From contig JACBWW010000015.1 of the NCBI GenBank assembly GCA_020086605.1, forward strand, positions 20,883,819-20,947,818: DNA of 64,000 nt, written 5' to 3'. The position numbers and the translations under genes are program-made. Shown piece after piece: positions 1 through 6,906 of the stretch (position 1 is its first letter; the number at the start of each line of letters is the position of its first letter). A model generated the notes under the pieces. That model searched no databases and had not been told where the DNA came from. It saw nothing but the letters and a program-made list of their open reading frames with translations. This stretch comes from Lanius collurio. Its lineage: Eukaryota; Chordata; Aves; Passeriformes; Laniidae.

Positions 1-1410
1 GAGAGCGGCAACGGCTGCTCCCCCACCCCCCACAACGCGTGTAGCTGCTGCACAGCCTCCACGTCCCCCCCCTGCTGCCGAAACTCATCCCCCCACCACC
101 CCTCTCTACCCCCCCGACCCTCCGCCACTCCTGCCTTGGCTAAGGCAAGGCCGGGGTTTAAAAAAGCCCACGCTGCGCCCCCTGCAGCCCAGCCCCGCCC
201 TGCCATGGCTGGCTCCTTATCACAGAACACCAGCAGCTCTGATTCTGACTCTGACATAGAGGATCGCTGGGCACAAACACGCAGGGAAGCCAATCAGGCA
301 GGAGACTGGGAGCTATCCCAGAAGATTTCAGCCTTTCCAGTCATTGTAGGGAAAGGGAGAAGGGGTGGACCATCAACTACAAAGATGTGGGAACCTATTC
401 CATACAAAGAAATTAAAGAACTTTGCAAAGCAGCAAAAGAGCATGGGAGGGGATCACATTATTTTAAAAACCTACTGGAAGCCACCTTCTCCTCCTACAC
501 ATTAGTACCACATGATATAAAAAACATTGTGAGTTGTATTCTTACTTCAGCAGAATACATGTTATGGGAGAGGCATTGGAAAAGACATTTAAAAACATTG
601 TCTGAAGCCTATGCCAAAGATGCAAACCAGACTGATTGGACAATTGAACAATTAGCTGGAGAAGGTGACCTCCAAAAGCCATTAGACCAAGCTACCACCC
701 TACCTGAAGTAGCACTGCAAGACATAACTACTGCAGCAAAAACATCACTGTTTTTAACTCCTGATGACTCTGTTCCTACACAACACTTTGCTAACATCAA
801 ACAGTCGGTTGATGAAAGTTTTATGAAGTTTGTTGATCGTTTAAAAATGAGTTTAGATAAACAGATAGAGAGTCCAGAAGGACGAAAAGAACTTTTAAGT
901 AAACTTGCTATGGTGAATGCTAATGAGCAATGTAAAGCTATCTTAAGAGGTTTATCCCTAGATTCTGAACTTACCATTGAACGAATGGTTGAAACCTGCA
1001 CACGCCATACATCCCCTGAGAACACAATGACCCAAGCAGTTGCTAAAGGCATTGCACAAGGGGTTTCAGGTGCATTTGCAATGGCAGTCTCAAAAGAGAA
1101 TGCCCGTTGCTTCTACTGCGGTGAACCTGGACACTTCATGAAGGACTGCCCAGAAAGGCCACCTGCCCGAGACCATCGTGTCACCTACCAAAGGCAGCAG
1201 AGATCGCAGCAACAACAGCAGCATTCAAAAAACTCCACAACGAGCACGGTAAGGCCCCATGCTTCGACAGCAAATCAAAGGCCACTTCTCTCCGCACCAC
1301 CTGCAAAAGATGGAAGACACCACAGTGCACCAGCCCAGGCGATCCCAAGACACATGAGAAAGACCCAACCCACGGAGCACTACCGATGGGGACCAGACGC
1401 CAGCTGGTAA
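1..1410 (+). CDS. gag: Retroviral Gag polyprotein, 5' partial, probable frame break near the left end
   Basis: Gag assembles the virion core: matrix, capsid and nucleocapsid. The frame is open from base 1 to the stop at 1408-1410; 136 is only a TTG. Numbering residues from 136, an acidic Ser/Asp stretch (33-43) precedes the capsid, which begins around the AFPVIV string (66-71). The major homology region is at about 221-241, with Q223, E227, F229, F232, R235 and L236 in the usual spacing. One CCHC zinc knuckle follows (C325, C328, H333, C338), then a Gln-rich basic tail. Left of about 135 this frame is rich in Cys and looks unnatural. Frame 2 there is open from base 2 to a TAG at 257, rich in Pro/Ala, and includes PLYPP at 101-115, as expected of Gag upstream of capsid. 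An indel between about 110 and 200, perhaps at the A6 run near 159, is likely. Family assignment is firm; the break is inference. Confidence 0.9.
   Translation, partial: ESGNGCSPTPHNACSCCTASTSPPCCRNSSPHHPSLPPRPSATPALAKARPGFKKAHAAPPAAQPRPAMAGSLSQNTSSSDSDSDIEDRWAQTRREANQAGDWELSQKISAFPVIVGKGRRGGPSTTKMWEPIPYKEIKELCKAAKEHGRGSHYFKNLLEATFSSYTLVPHDIKNIVSCILTSAEYMLWERHWKRHLKTLSEAYAKDANQTDWTIEQLAGEGDLQKPLDQATTLPEVALQDITTAAKTSLFLTPDDSVPTQHFANIKQSVDESFMKFVDRLKMSLDKQIESPEGRKELLSKLAMVNANEQCKAILRGLSLDSELTIERMVETCTRHTSPENTMTQAVAKGIAQGVSGAFAMAVSKENARCFYCGEPGHFMKDCPERPPARDHRVTYQRQQRSQQQQQHSKNSTTSTVRPHASTANQRPLLSAPPAKDGRHHSAPAQAIPRHMRKTQPTEHYRWGPDASW
1227..1233 (+). promoter_or_regulatory. Gag-pro -1 ribosomal frameshift slippery site AAAAAAC
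   Basis: The heptamer reads A AAA AAC in the gag frame (codons TCA AAA AAC), the canonical X XXY YYZ register. A -1 slip puts ribosomes in frame 3, which is open from here through the protease to 2048. This is the same class of site used at betaretroviral gag-pro junctions. GC-rich sequence with two GGCC words follows, but I could not establish a definite downstream stem or pseudoknot by eye. Confidence 0.85.
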
Positions 1411-2048
1411 CGTCACTGTCACTTAGCCTTGTTGATGACCGCTTTTATCATATCCCTACAGGAAAATATGGACCACAGAACGGCCCATGGGACATTCTCA
1501 TCCTAGGTGACACCTTCCATGGTCCAGAACAAATTTTAGTATTACCAGAAATACAAACAGTGTACTCTGGACAAGAGATTGTTGTCCAGCTTTGTTGCAC
1601 AGACTGTCCTCTTTTTCTCCCACAGGGAACACCAATTGCACAAGCCTTTTTGCTTCCACAGAACCGCCTAGAACAGGTTCCACTCAACCCGACAGCAATG
1701 TGGACTGAGATAGTGGGCTCAAACAAACCAACCATCGAATTCAGTTTGTCCTGTAAGGGAGAAAGGATCTACCGTCCAGGAATGCTGGACACCGGAGCAG
1801 ACGTGACCATCATCGCACGCTCCGAGTGGCCTGAGAATTGGGAACTGGAGCCAGTGAAAAGCATGATCTCCGGCATCGGTGGAGCAACAATATCCATGAG
1901 GAGCAAACAAAACGTCGTCATCGAAGGACCCGAGGGCAAGACAGCTACCATTCGACCATTCGTGGTAAGAGCCCCCATCACCCTATGGGGCAGAGACCTT
2001 CTATCCCAGTGGGGAGCGACCCTCACCATCCCCAGTCAAAATTTCTGA
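1227..2048 (+). CDS. pro: Retroviral Pro: dUTPase-like segment plus aspartic protease
   Basis: Pro is made by -1 frameshifting from gag and cleaves the polyproteins. I start it at the slippery site because the frame is open from there; the first ATG (1386) is probably not used. Numbering from 1386, residues about 5-92 follow the dUTPase pattern: an LILG string (38-41) where motif 2 should be, I56-Y60 plus SGQEIVV in the motif 3 position, and GTPIAQAFLLP (81-91) as motif 4. The catalytic Asp of motif 3 is replaced, so the enzyme is probably inactive. The retropepsin follows, with active-site DTGAD (135-139), a Gly-rich flap around 163-168 and the WGRDLL helix (201-206). The frame ends at 2046-2048, right after the next slippery site, with no room for a G-patch domain. 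There are no internal stops. Confidence 0.88.
   Translation, partial: KKLHNEHGKAPCFDSKSKATSLRTTCKRWKTPQCTSPGDPKTHEKDPTHGALPMGTRRQLVTSLSLSLVDDRFYHIPTGKYGPQNGPWDILILGDTFHGPEQILVLPEIQTVYSGQEIVVQLCCTDCPLFLPQGTPIAQAFLLPQNRLEQVPLNPTAMWTEIVGSNKPTIEFSLSCKGERIYRPGMLDTGADVTIIARSEWPENWELEPVKSMISGIGGATISMRSKQNVVIEGPEGKTATIRPFVVRAPITLWGRDLLSQWGATLTIPSQNF
2039..2045 (+). promoter_or_regulatory. Pro-pol -1 ribosomal frameshift slippery site AAATTTC
   Basis: In the pro frame the bases read A AAT TTC TGA, so an X XXY YYZ heptamer is followed directly by the pro stop codon at 2046. A -1 slip enters the pol frame, which is open to 4837. A heptamer that abuts the terminator is also the arrangement at the alpharetroviral gag-pol junction. 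A GC-rich stretch (about 2049-2077) follows and could form a stimulatory structure. Confidence 0.8.
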
Positions 2049-4837
2049 CTGGGGCCACTGAGAAACGCGCGCTGCCATCCACTCCTCCACTCACTTGGAA
2101 GAGTGACACTCCAGTACAGATAAAACAGTGGCCCCTCTCAAAAGAAAAACTGCGCGCATTGGAAGCCTTGGTAGAAGAACAACTTGCCAAAGGCCACATC
2201 ACCAAGTCTACCAGCCCTTGGAACTCTCCTGTCTTCGTGCTGAAGAAGCCTGGCACAAATAGATGGCGACTGCTCCAAGATCTCCGCAAAATCAACGAAG
2301 TCATAGAAGACATAGGCCAACTCCAGCCCGGCCTACCTTCACCATCGATGCTGCCTCGAGACTGGTTGCTTGCTATCATAGACATAAAAGACTGTTTCTT
2401 TAGCATTCCTCTCCATCCCCAAGATGCTCCACGGTTTGCTTTCTCCATCCCTTCCATCAATGACGAAGCCCCACTCAGAAGATACCATTGGCTCGTCCTC
2501 CCACAAGGCATGAAAAACAGCCCGACCATCTGCCAGTGGTACGTCGCCCACATCCTGTCCCCCATCAGGAAGCTGTTCCCAGAAGCAATCATACACCACT
2601 ATATGGATGACATCCTCATCTGTGCACCAGAAAAAACTTACTTGGACAGAACTGTTAAAAAGACAATTGAAACCATAGAAAAAGCAGGGTTCGAGATTCG
2701 TGAAGATAAAATACAGCTTTCCAGCCCATGGACTTATCTTGGCCTCCAAATCCGTGAGAGAACCATCGTTCCCCAGCAACTCGCCATCAGAGACAATCCA
2801 AAGACTCTAAGGGACTTACACAGTTTGTGCGGGTCCATCAATTGGATACGCCCCCTACTGGGGGTCACAACAGAAGACCTCAACCCCCTCTTCAACCTTC
2901 TCCGTGGCAACAGAGACTTGGACTCTCCACGCGCTCTCACGCCAGAAGCTCGAGAGACCATCACCAAAGTCCAGGAAGCCTTGTCTTCACGCCAAGCCCA
3001 TCGCGTCGAGCCCAGCCTGCCTCTCCTGTTTGCCGTCCTTGGTAAGGGCCCCCGTTACTACGGACTGATTTTTCAGTGGGACCCTCAACTTAGAGACCCT
3101 TTGCTAATACTTGAATGGGTTTTTACAAGCAATCAACCTACAAAAACAATTACCACCCCCCAAGAAATGATGGCACATTTAATTAAAAAGGGCAGAACTC
3201 GCCTCCGCTCTCTTGCAGGGTGTGAGTTCACATGCATATACTTGCCATTGACCACTGGAGATCTGAAGCATTTGCTCCAGACCAATGAGAGCCTCCAGTT
3301 TGCCCTAGATAGCTATTCAGGCCAAATTTCCATCCACATGCCAAAACATAGATTTTTCAATCGTGATGCAGCCTTTAATCTGACCCCAAAATCAGTCCAA
3401 AGTCAGACTCCTCTCAAAGCTCTGACCATCTTCACTGATGGCTCTGGCTCATCTCATAAGTCTGTCATAACATGGCAAGACCCAAAGACTCAGAAATGGG
3501 AATCTGATGTCCAAGTAGTGGAGGGATCTCCACAGATTGCTGAGCTAGCAGCCGTTGTCAGAGCCTTTGAGAAATTCAAAGACGAACCTTTCAATCTTGT
3601 TACAGACTCAGCTTACGTAGCAGGTATAGCTATGAGGGCTGAACATGCTTTTCTCAAAGAGGTTTCCAATCCAAAATTATACCAGTTGCTTTCTACATTA
3701 ATTCATTTAATTTCCCACAGAAAGTTACCTTACCATGTTATGCATGTGAGGTCACACACTGACCTCCCAGGCCCCATTGCAGAAGGGAACAGGAGAGCAG
3801 ATGCACTGGCCATGCCAGCAGAAACTGCAAACATTCCTGACATCTTCGCCCAGGCGAAATTGTCACATGCATTTTTTCATCAAAACTTGCCTGCCCTCGT
3901 CAGAATGTTTAAGCTCTCGAAAGATCAAGCGAAAGCTATCATTGCAACGTGCCCGAACTGCCAAAACTACCAAATACCATCTATGGGCACCAGGGTTAAC
4001 CCCCGTGGACTGAACAGCTGCCAATTGTGGCAGACTGATGTAACCCACTTCCCATCTTTTGGGAAATCTAAGTATGTGCACGTGTCAGTGGACACTTTCT
4101 CTGGAGCAGTGTTTGCATCGGCCCACGCAGGAGAAACTGCCAGCCACGCCATCAAACACTTTCTCCTAGCCTTTGCCACCCTGGGAGTTCCTGAAGAAAT
4201 CAAAACAGACAATGGGCCTGCCTACACCTCCCGTAAGTTGAAAGATTTCTTCAACCAATGGGGGGTAAAACACAAGACAGGTATACCAGGCAATCCTACA
4301 GGGCAGTCCATTGTTGAAAGGGCTCACCAAACCATTAAAAGAGTTCTCAATCAGCAATGGAGAGACACAGAAATTTTGTCTCCTGTTGAAAGACTCTGTA
4401 AAGCCCTCTATGTCATCAACTTCCTAAATGGTACATCATCAGAGCCAGATCCCCCAGTACTCCGCCACTTCTCAAATTCAACTCAAGCCAAGCTGACAGA
4501 GAAACCACCAGTGCTGGTGAAGGACCCAGAAACACACCAGATCTCTGGGCCTTTCCAATTGATTACTTGGGGGAGAGGCTATGCCTGTGTACAACTACCA
4601 TCGGGCCTGAAATGGTTTCCAGGAAAAAATATAAAGCCATACCTAGGCCCTGCTCCCACAAACAACAACAAGAATTCTCCTGAGTCAAACACAGGACCTC
4701 CCCAGAACCAGACCAGTTCTGCTTGGAGACGGAGATGTCGCCGAACAACCACAAACCAGAGAGAAGATCGTCCCACGACACGACAGCAGACAAAGCAGAA
4801 AGCAGAACAAGATTCTGCAGCAAGAGCCAAGCCATAG
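2042..4837 (+). CDS. pol: Retroviral Pol: reverse transcriptase, RNase H and integrase, open throughout
   Basis: Pol copies the RNA genome to DNA and integrates it. I start it just after the pro-pol slippery site; the same frame is open further left (first ATG 1838), but that part overlaps pro and looks non-native. Reverse transcriptase covers about 2140-2860 with YMDD at 2600-2611 and the upstream LPQGM string. RNase H spans about 3410-3830 with all four acidic residues present: D at 3437, E at 3542, D at 3605 and D at 3800. Integrase has the HHCC zinc site (H 3866, H 3878, C 3950, C 3959). It also has the catalytic D (4037), D (4208) and E (4316), the last two separated by exactly 35 residues. 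A C-terminal DNA-binding region with GRGYACV follows, then a basic, Gln/Thr-rich tail. No stop or frameshift is visible, so the copy looks potentially intact. Confidence 0.95.
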   Translation, partial: FLTGATEKRALPSTPPLTWKSDTPVQIKQWPLSKEKLRALEALVEEQLAKGHITKSTSPWNSPVFVLKKPGTNRWRLLQDLRKINEVIEDIGQLQPGLPSPSMLPRDWLLAIIDIKDCFFSIPLHPQDAPRFAFSIPSINDEAPLRRYHWLVLPQGMKNSPTICQWYVAHILSPIRKLFPEAIIHHYMDDILICAPEKTYLDRTVKKTIETIEKAGFEIREDKIQLSSPWTYLGLQIRERTIVPQQLAIRDNPKTLRDLHSLCGSINWIRPLLGVTTEDLNPLFNLLRGNRDLDSPRALTPEARETITKVQEALSSRQAHRVEPSLPLLFAVLGKGPRYYGLIFQWDPQLRDPLLILEWVFTSNQPTKTITTPQEMMAHLIKKGRTRLRSLAGCEFTCIYLPLTTGDLKHLLQTNESLQFALDSYSGQISIHMPKHRFFNRDAAFNLTPKSVQSQTPLKALTIFTDGSGSSHKSVITWQDPKTQKWESDVQVVEGSPQIAELAAVVRAFEKFKDEPFNLVTDSAYVAGIAMRAEHAFLKEVSNPKLYQLLSTLIHLISHRKLPYHVMHVRSHTDLPGPIAEGNRRADALAMPAETANIPDIFAQAKLSHAFFHQNLPALVRMFKLSKDQAKAIIATCPNCQNYQIPSMGTRVNPRGLNSCQLWQTDVTHFPSFGKSKYVHVSVDTFSGAVFASAHAGETASHAIKHFLLAFATLGVPEEIKTDNGPAYTSRKLKDFFNQWGVKHKTGIPGNPTGQSIVERAHQTIKRVLNQQWRDTEILSPVERLCKALYVINFLNGTSSEPDPPVLRHFSNSTQAKLTEKPPVLVKDPETHQISGPFQLITWGRGYACVQLPSGLKWFPGKNIKPYLGPAPTNNNKNSPESNTGPPQNQTSSAWRRRCRRTTTNQREDRPTTRQQTKQKAEQDSAARAKP

Positions 4838-5014
4838 GCTAGGCACTGTCTGATCAAATAGTTAATTCCCAATATATATGTTACCACCCTTTTACCCTAA
4901 AATGTTCCCCTCTCTCAATCCCTACCAAACCTCCCTAAACCATGAAACCCTCCCCTCTCAAAGCTAACAAATTTTGCTTATATTCCCTCTCAGAAGCCCC
5001 ATCCCTCTCCAAAG
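4838..5014 (+). promoter_or_regulatory. Pol-env spacer with candidate env splice acceptor
   Basis: This 177-base gap separates the pol stop from the env ATG and is rich in C and T. A pyrimidine tract ending CTCTCAG at 4987-4993, 21 bases before the env start codon, matches a 3' splice site. Env of this class is translated from a spliced mRNA whose donor would lie upstream of the window. The site is inferred from sequence pattern only. Confidence 0.5.
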
Positions 5015-6316
5015 ATGAAATTCATCCACGATGACGCTGTCCTCACCACTGCCTGGATGCTCTTCACCGTGCCACATGCCTTCAGCTGGGTTGTCCCACA
5101 GCCTAGCCATAACGTTTGGGTGACTCTGGCAAAGACACTCAAACAAGATAACCTATGCCTGTCCATGGGTAGCGTAGACAACCCACTTTCCACATGCCTG
5201 GTGGGAATTCCCTTCATAGCAGATGACTGGCCCATCACCAACACAGAGCTCCTCCGCACCACAGGTAAGAGGCCCAACCCGGTAGATACTTGGGATGAGT
5301 GGACAAAGATTCTGCCAAATGCTCGAGATGAGCCCCAAGAATTAAACCTATTGGGGTCTTCCAAAGCAACATATTGTGTCAAATTTTACTTTAAACAGCA
5401 AAGCCAAAATTGGCCAGGAATTGACCATGTAAAAAACACATACAGAAAAGACATATCACCATTTAACAAAGCTTATAATAGTCAAGATTGGTGCAATTAC
5501 ACCAGTCACAGTCTCTCTGTGTCCACTCTCCACCCCAAGGAGTTGCCGCGGGGGATGTTTCTTATCTGCGGTGACAGAGTATGGGCCGGGATCCCCACAC
5601 GTCTCCAAGGGGGTCCCTGTAGCCTTGGCAAGCTTTCTACCCTCACCCCGAATATCACATTACTACACAATTGGAGACAAACAAATGTAACAACACGCCA
5701 AAAGAGATCCTTTACTGAATTTGATGAAAACTGTGACAGTCACATTTACAACTGGAATAAAGCAGGGCGAGTTGTGGCTTCCATATTCACTCCTTGGTTA
5801 GCTGCACTAAAAGCCCTTGGTGATATAAACCACTTGGGGTGTTGGCTTAGTAAGCAGGCTAATGCAACATCTGCTGCCTTGAGTGATCTTTTGAAAGACG
5901 GGGAGACCACCAGACAGGCAACCCTACAAAATCGAGCAGCAATAGACTACCTACTGCTTGCCCATGGACATGGCTGCCAAGACTTTGAAGGGATGTGCTG
6001 CTTCAACCTTTCTTCGCACTCTACATCCATCCATGCGAACATCCAGAAGCTAGAAGGACTGGTGAAAGACATAAAAGTAGACAAGAGCCTAGACTGGGTT
6101 GATGAACTTTTTGGACAATGGGGAATAACGGGATGGATTGCTTCATTGATTAAGGGTGTCTTGTGGATATTCATTGTCATTCTTATTGTGTTACTTATGT
6201 TCTCCTGTCTTTTACGCTGTTTCAAGAGAACCGCTGGAGATGTCTTTTTATTAAATATAGACGGGGGAGATGTAGGGTTTGACAAGCCCCTGTCTTGGCA
6301 GGAAGGCCTTGTTTAG
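5015..6316 (+). CDS. env: Retroviral Env glycoprotein with alpharetrovirus-type transmembrane subunit, 433 residues
   Basis: Env mediates receptor binding and membrane fusion. The ATG at 5015 starts a hydrophobic signal segment (about 8-25). Surface subunit SU runs to the furin-type site RQKR (228-231). In the TM subunit, C240 and C276 flank a hydrophobic internal fusion peptide. The LQNRAAID heptad/immunosuppressive-type segment (304-311) leads to CX6CC (C321, C328, C329), which would disulfide-link SU and TM. A membrane anchor lies at about 380-400 and a 33-residue tail ends at 433. N-glycosylation sequons are at 161, 213, 224, 283 and 331. The layout matches avian alpharetroviral Env, although SU (about 230 residues) seems short for that group, so part of the receptor-binding region may be missing or divergent. 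The last 15 or so codons overlap the 3' LTR. No stops are seen. Confidence 0.92.
   Translation: MKFIHDDAVLTTAWMLFTVPHAFSWVVPQPSHNVWVTLAKTLKQDNLCLSMGSVDNPLSTCLVGIPFIADDWPITNTELLRTTGKRPNPVDTWDEWTKILPNARDEPQELNLLGSSKATYCVKFYFKQQSQNWPGIDHVKNTYRKDISPFNKAYNSQDWCNYTSHSLSVSTLHPKELPRGMFLICGDRVWAGIPTRLQGGPCSLGKLSTLTPNITLLHNWRQTNVTTRQKRSFTEFDENCDSHIYNWNKAGRVVASIFTPWLAALKALGDINHLGCWLSKQANATSAALSDLLKDGETTRQATLQNRAAIDYLLLAHGHGCQDFEGMCCFNLSSHSTSIHANIQKLEGLVKDIKVDKSLDWVDELFGQWGITGWIASLIKGVLWIFIVILIVLLMFSCLLRCFKRTAGDVFLLNIDGGDVGFDKPLSWQEGLV
6261..6270 (+). promoter_or_regulatory. Candidate polypurine tract
   Basis: The purine run GGGGGAGA, within ACGGGGGAGA, directly precedes a TGTAGGG that can serve as the LTR 5' terminus. 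In retroviruses this tract primes plus-strand DNA synthesis. It lies within the env coding region. Confidence 0.6.
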
Positions 6317-6413
6317 ATAAGACAGCTGCAACATCTCCAGATATGGGGTCTGACAAACTCCCTGCCCTGACAGGGAGGCCTGGAGATAAGGAGGTAGCAC
6401 TATCTCCCTCCAG
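6269..6413 (+). repeat. Degenerate tandem duplication in U3
   Basis: Two units of about 70 bases lie head to tail: 6269-6340 and 6341-6413. Both carry a GGGTTTGACAA / GGGTCTGACAA core, then CCCTG, a GGCAGGAAGGCC / GACAGGGAGGCC block, an AGATAAG block and an ATCTCC(CTC)CAG end. U3 repeats of this size often hold enhancer elements; that role is inferred. The shared GATAAG word is a GATA-factor-like site in each unit. Confidence 0.7.
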
Positions 6414-6503
6414 GCCCCTCTTGGGGAAACAAAGAGCCTTTTTAGTTAAAAAAGATAGATCCAAGATCCTCTAGGAAACTGTATGTAAAATACCCTAATA
6501 CCC

Positions 6504-6549
6504 ATTGGTTTCTTACCCTTGTACGCCCACCTCTGTACCCCCATAAAAG
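6504..6549 (+). promoter_or_regulatory. LTR core promoter: inverted CCAAT box and TATA box
   Basis: ATTGG (6504-6508) is a CCAAT box on the minus strand, and ATAAAAG (6543-6549) is a TATA box about 35 bases downstream. Transcription should start near 6570-6575, which would mark the U3/R boundary. This promoter would drive the provirus from the 5' copy and could drive flanking host DNA from this one. Confidence 0.75.
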
Positions 6550-6611
6550 AGACCCCTCTGCCCCGAGTCGGGAGGATCCGTCTCTGGTCACCCCTTCGTG
6601 GAAGATGCTAG

Positions 6612-6617
6612 AATAAA
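6612..6617 (+). terminator. LTR polyadenylation signal AATAAA
   Basis: AATAAA lies about 65 bases after the TATA box. A CCACCA cleavage context and a CT-rich stretch follow within 20-45 bases. It would end the proviral transcripts and define the end of R near 6633. Confidence 0.75.
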
Positions 6618-6906
6618 GCTGCTTCTGCGGAACCACCAGAGAGTCTCCTCCTCTCTCTCTATCCGGGCCTGGCCAAGAAGGGTTATGCCGTGCAGAGCAG
6701 AGCTGAAATCACTGCACTAAGAGCTGATAGCCTGCTGAGCCAGGCATCCTCTGCAGGCAACCCCGGCCGAGGGCTGAGAGAAGCCACGACCCCCTGGGAG
6801 ACGGTTCCTCATGGGATCACCTCTCTGGGTTCGCTACGGCTTCTTGGGTCGGAGCCTCTGACCCCATCCAGCCCGGGCCGGGAGAAACCCCCCGACCAGA
6901 ATAACA

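Larger units (their letters stand above)
1..6906 (+). mobile_element. Endogenous retrovirus, beta-like gag-pro-pol with alpha-like env, 5' end outside window
   Basis: The block runs gag, pro, pol, env and 3' LTR in retroviral order on one strand. Three successive -1 frames (gag frame 1, pro frame 3, pol frame 2) with slippery heptamers at both junctions, and a dUTPase-like segment ahead of the protease, are betaretroviral traits. The Env transmembrane subunit, with cysteines flanking an internal fusion peptide and a CX6CC motif, is of the alpharetroviral type. Pro, pol and env are uninterrupted, which suggests a fairly recent insertion. One probable frame break is seen in gag. The 5' LTR, primer binding site and start of gag are left of base 1, so LTR-LTR divergence and the target duplication cannot be read. 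The right edge near 6906 is inferred from a fall in GC content and an ACA terminus. Confidence 0.93.
6271..6906 (+). repeat. 3' LTR of the endogenous retrovirus
   Basis: The LTR is placed from TGTAGGG, just after the polypurine tract, to about 6906 (ending AATAACA), where GC-rich sequence gives way to AT-rich flank. It holds a duplicated U3 segment, an inverted CCAAT box, a TATA box at 6543 and a polyadenylation signal at 6612. This implies U3 of about 300 bases, R from about 6570 to 6633, and a long U5. The left edge is well supported. The right edge is uncertain by tens of bases, and an earlier end near 6693 is possible. The 5' LTR needed to fix both edges is outside the window. Confidence 0.75.

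Noticed and set aside
1838..2038. The ATG at 1838 as the start of Pol
   Set aside because: This part overlaps pro in another frame and is full of His/Arg/Ser without Pol similarity. The slippery site at 2039 is the better entry.
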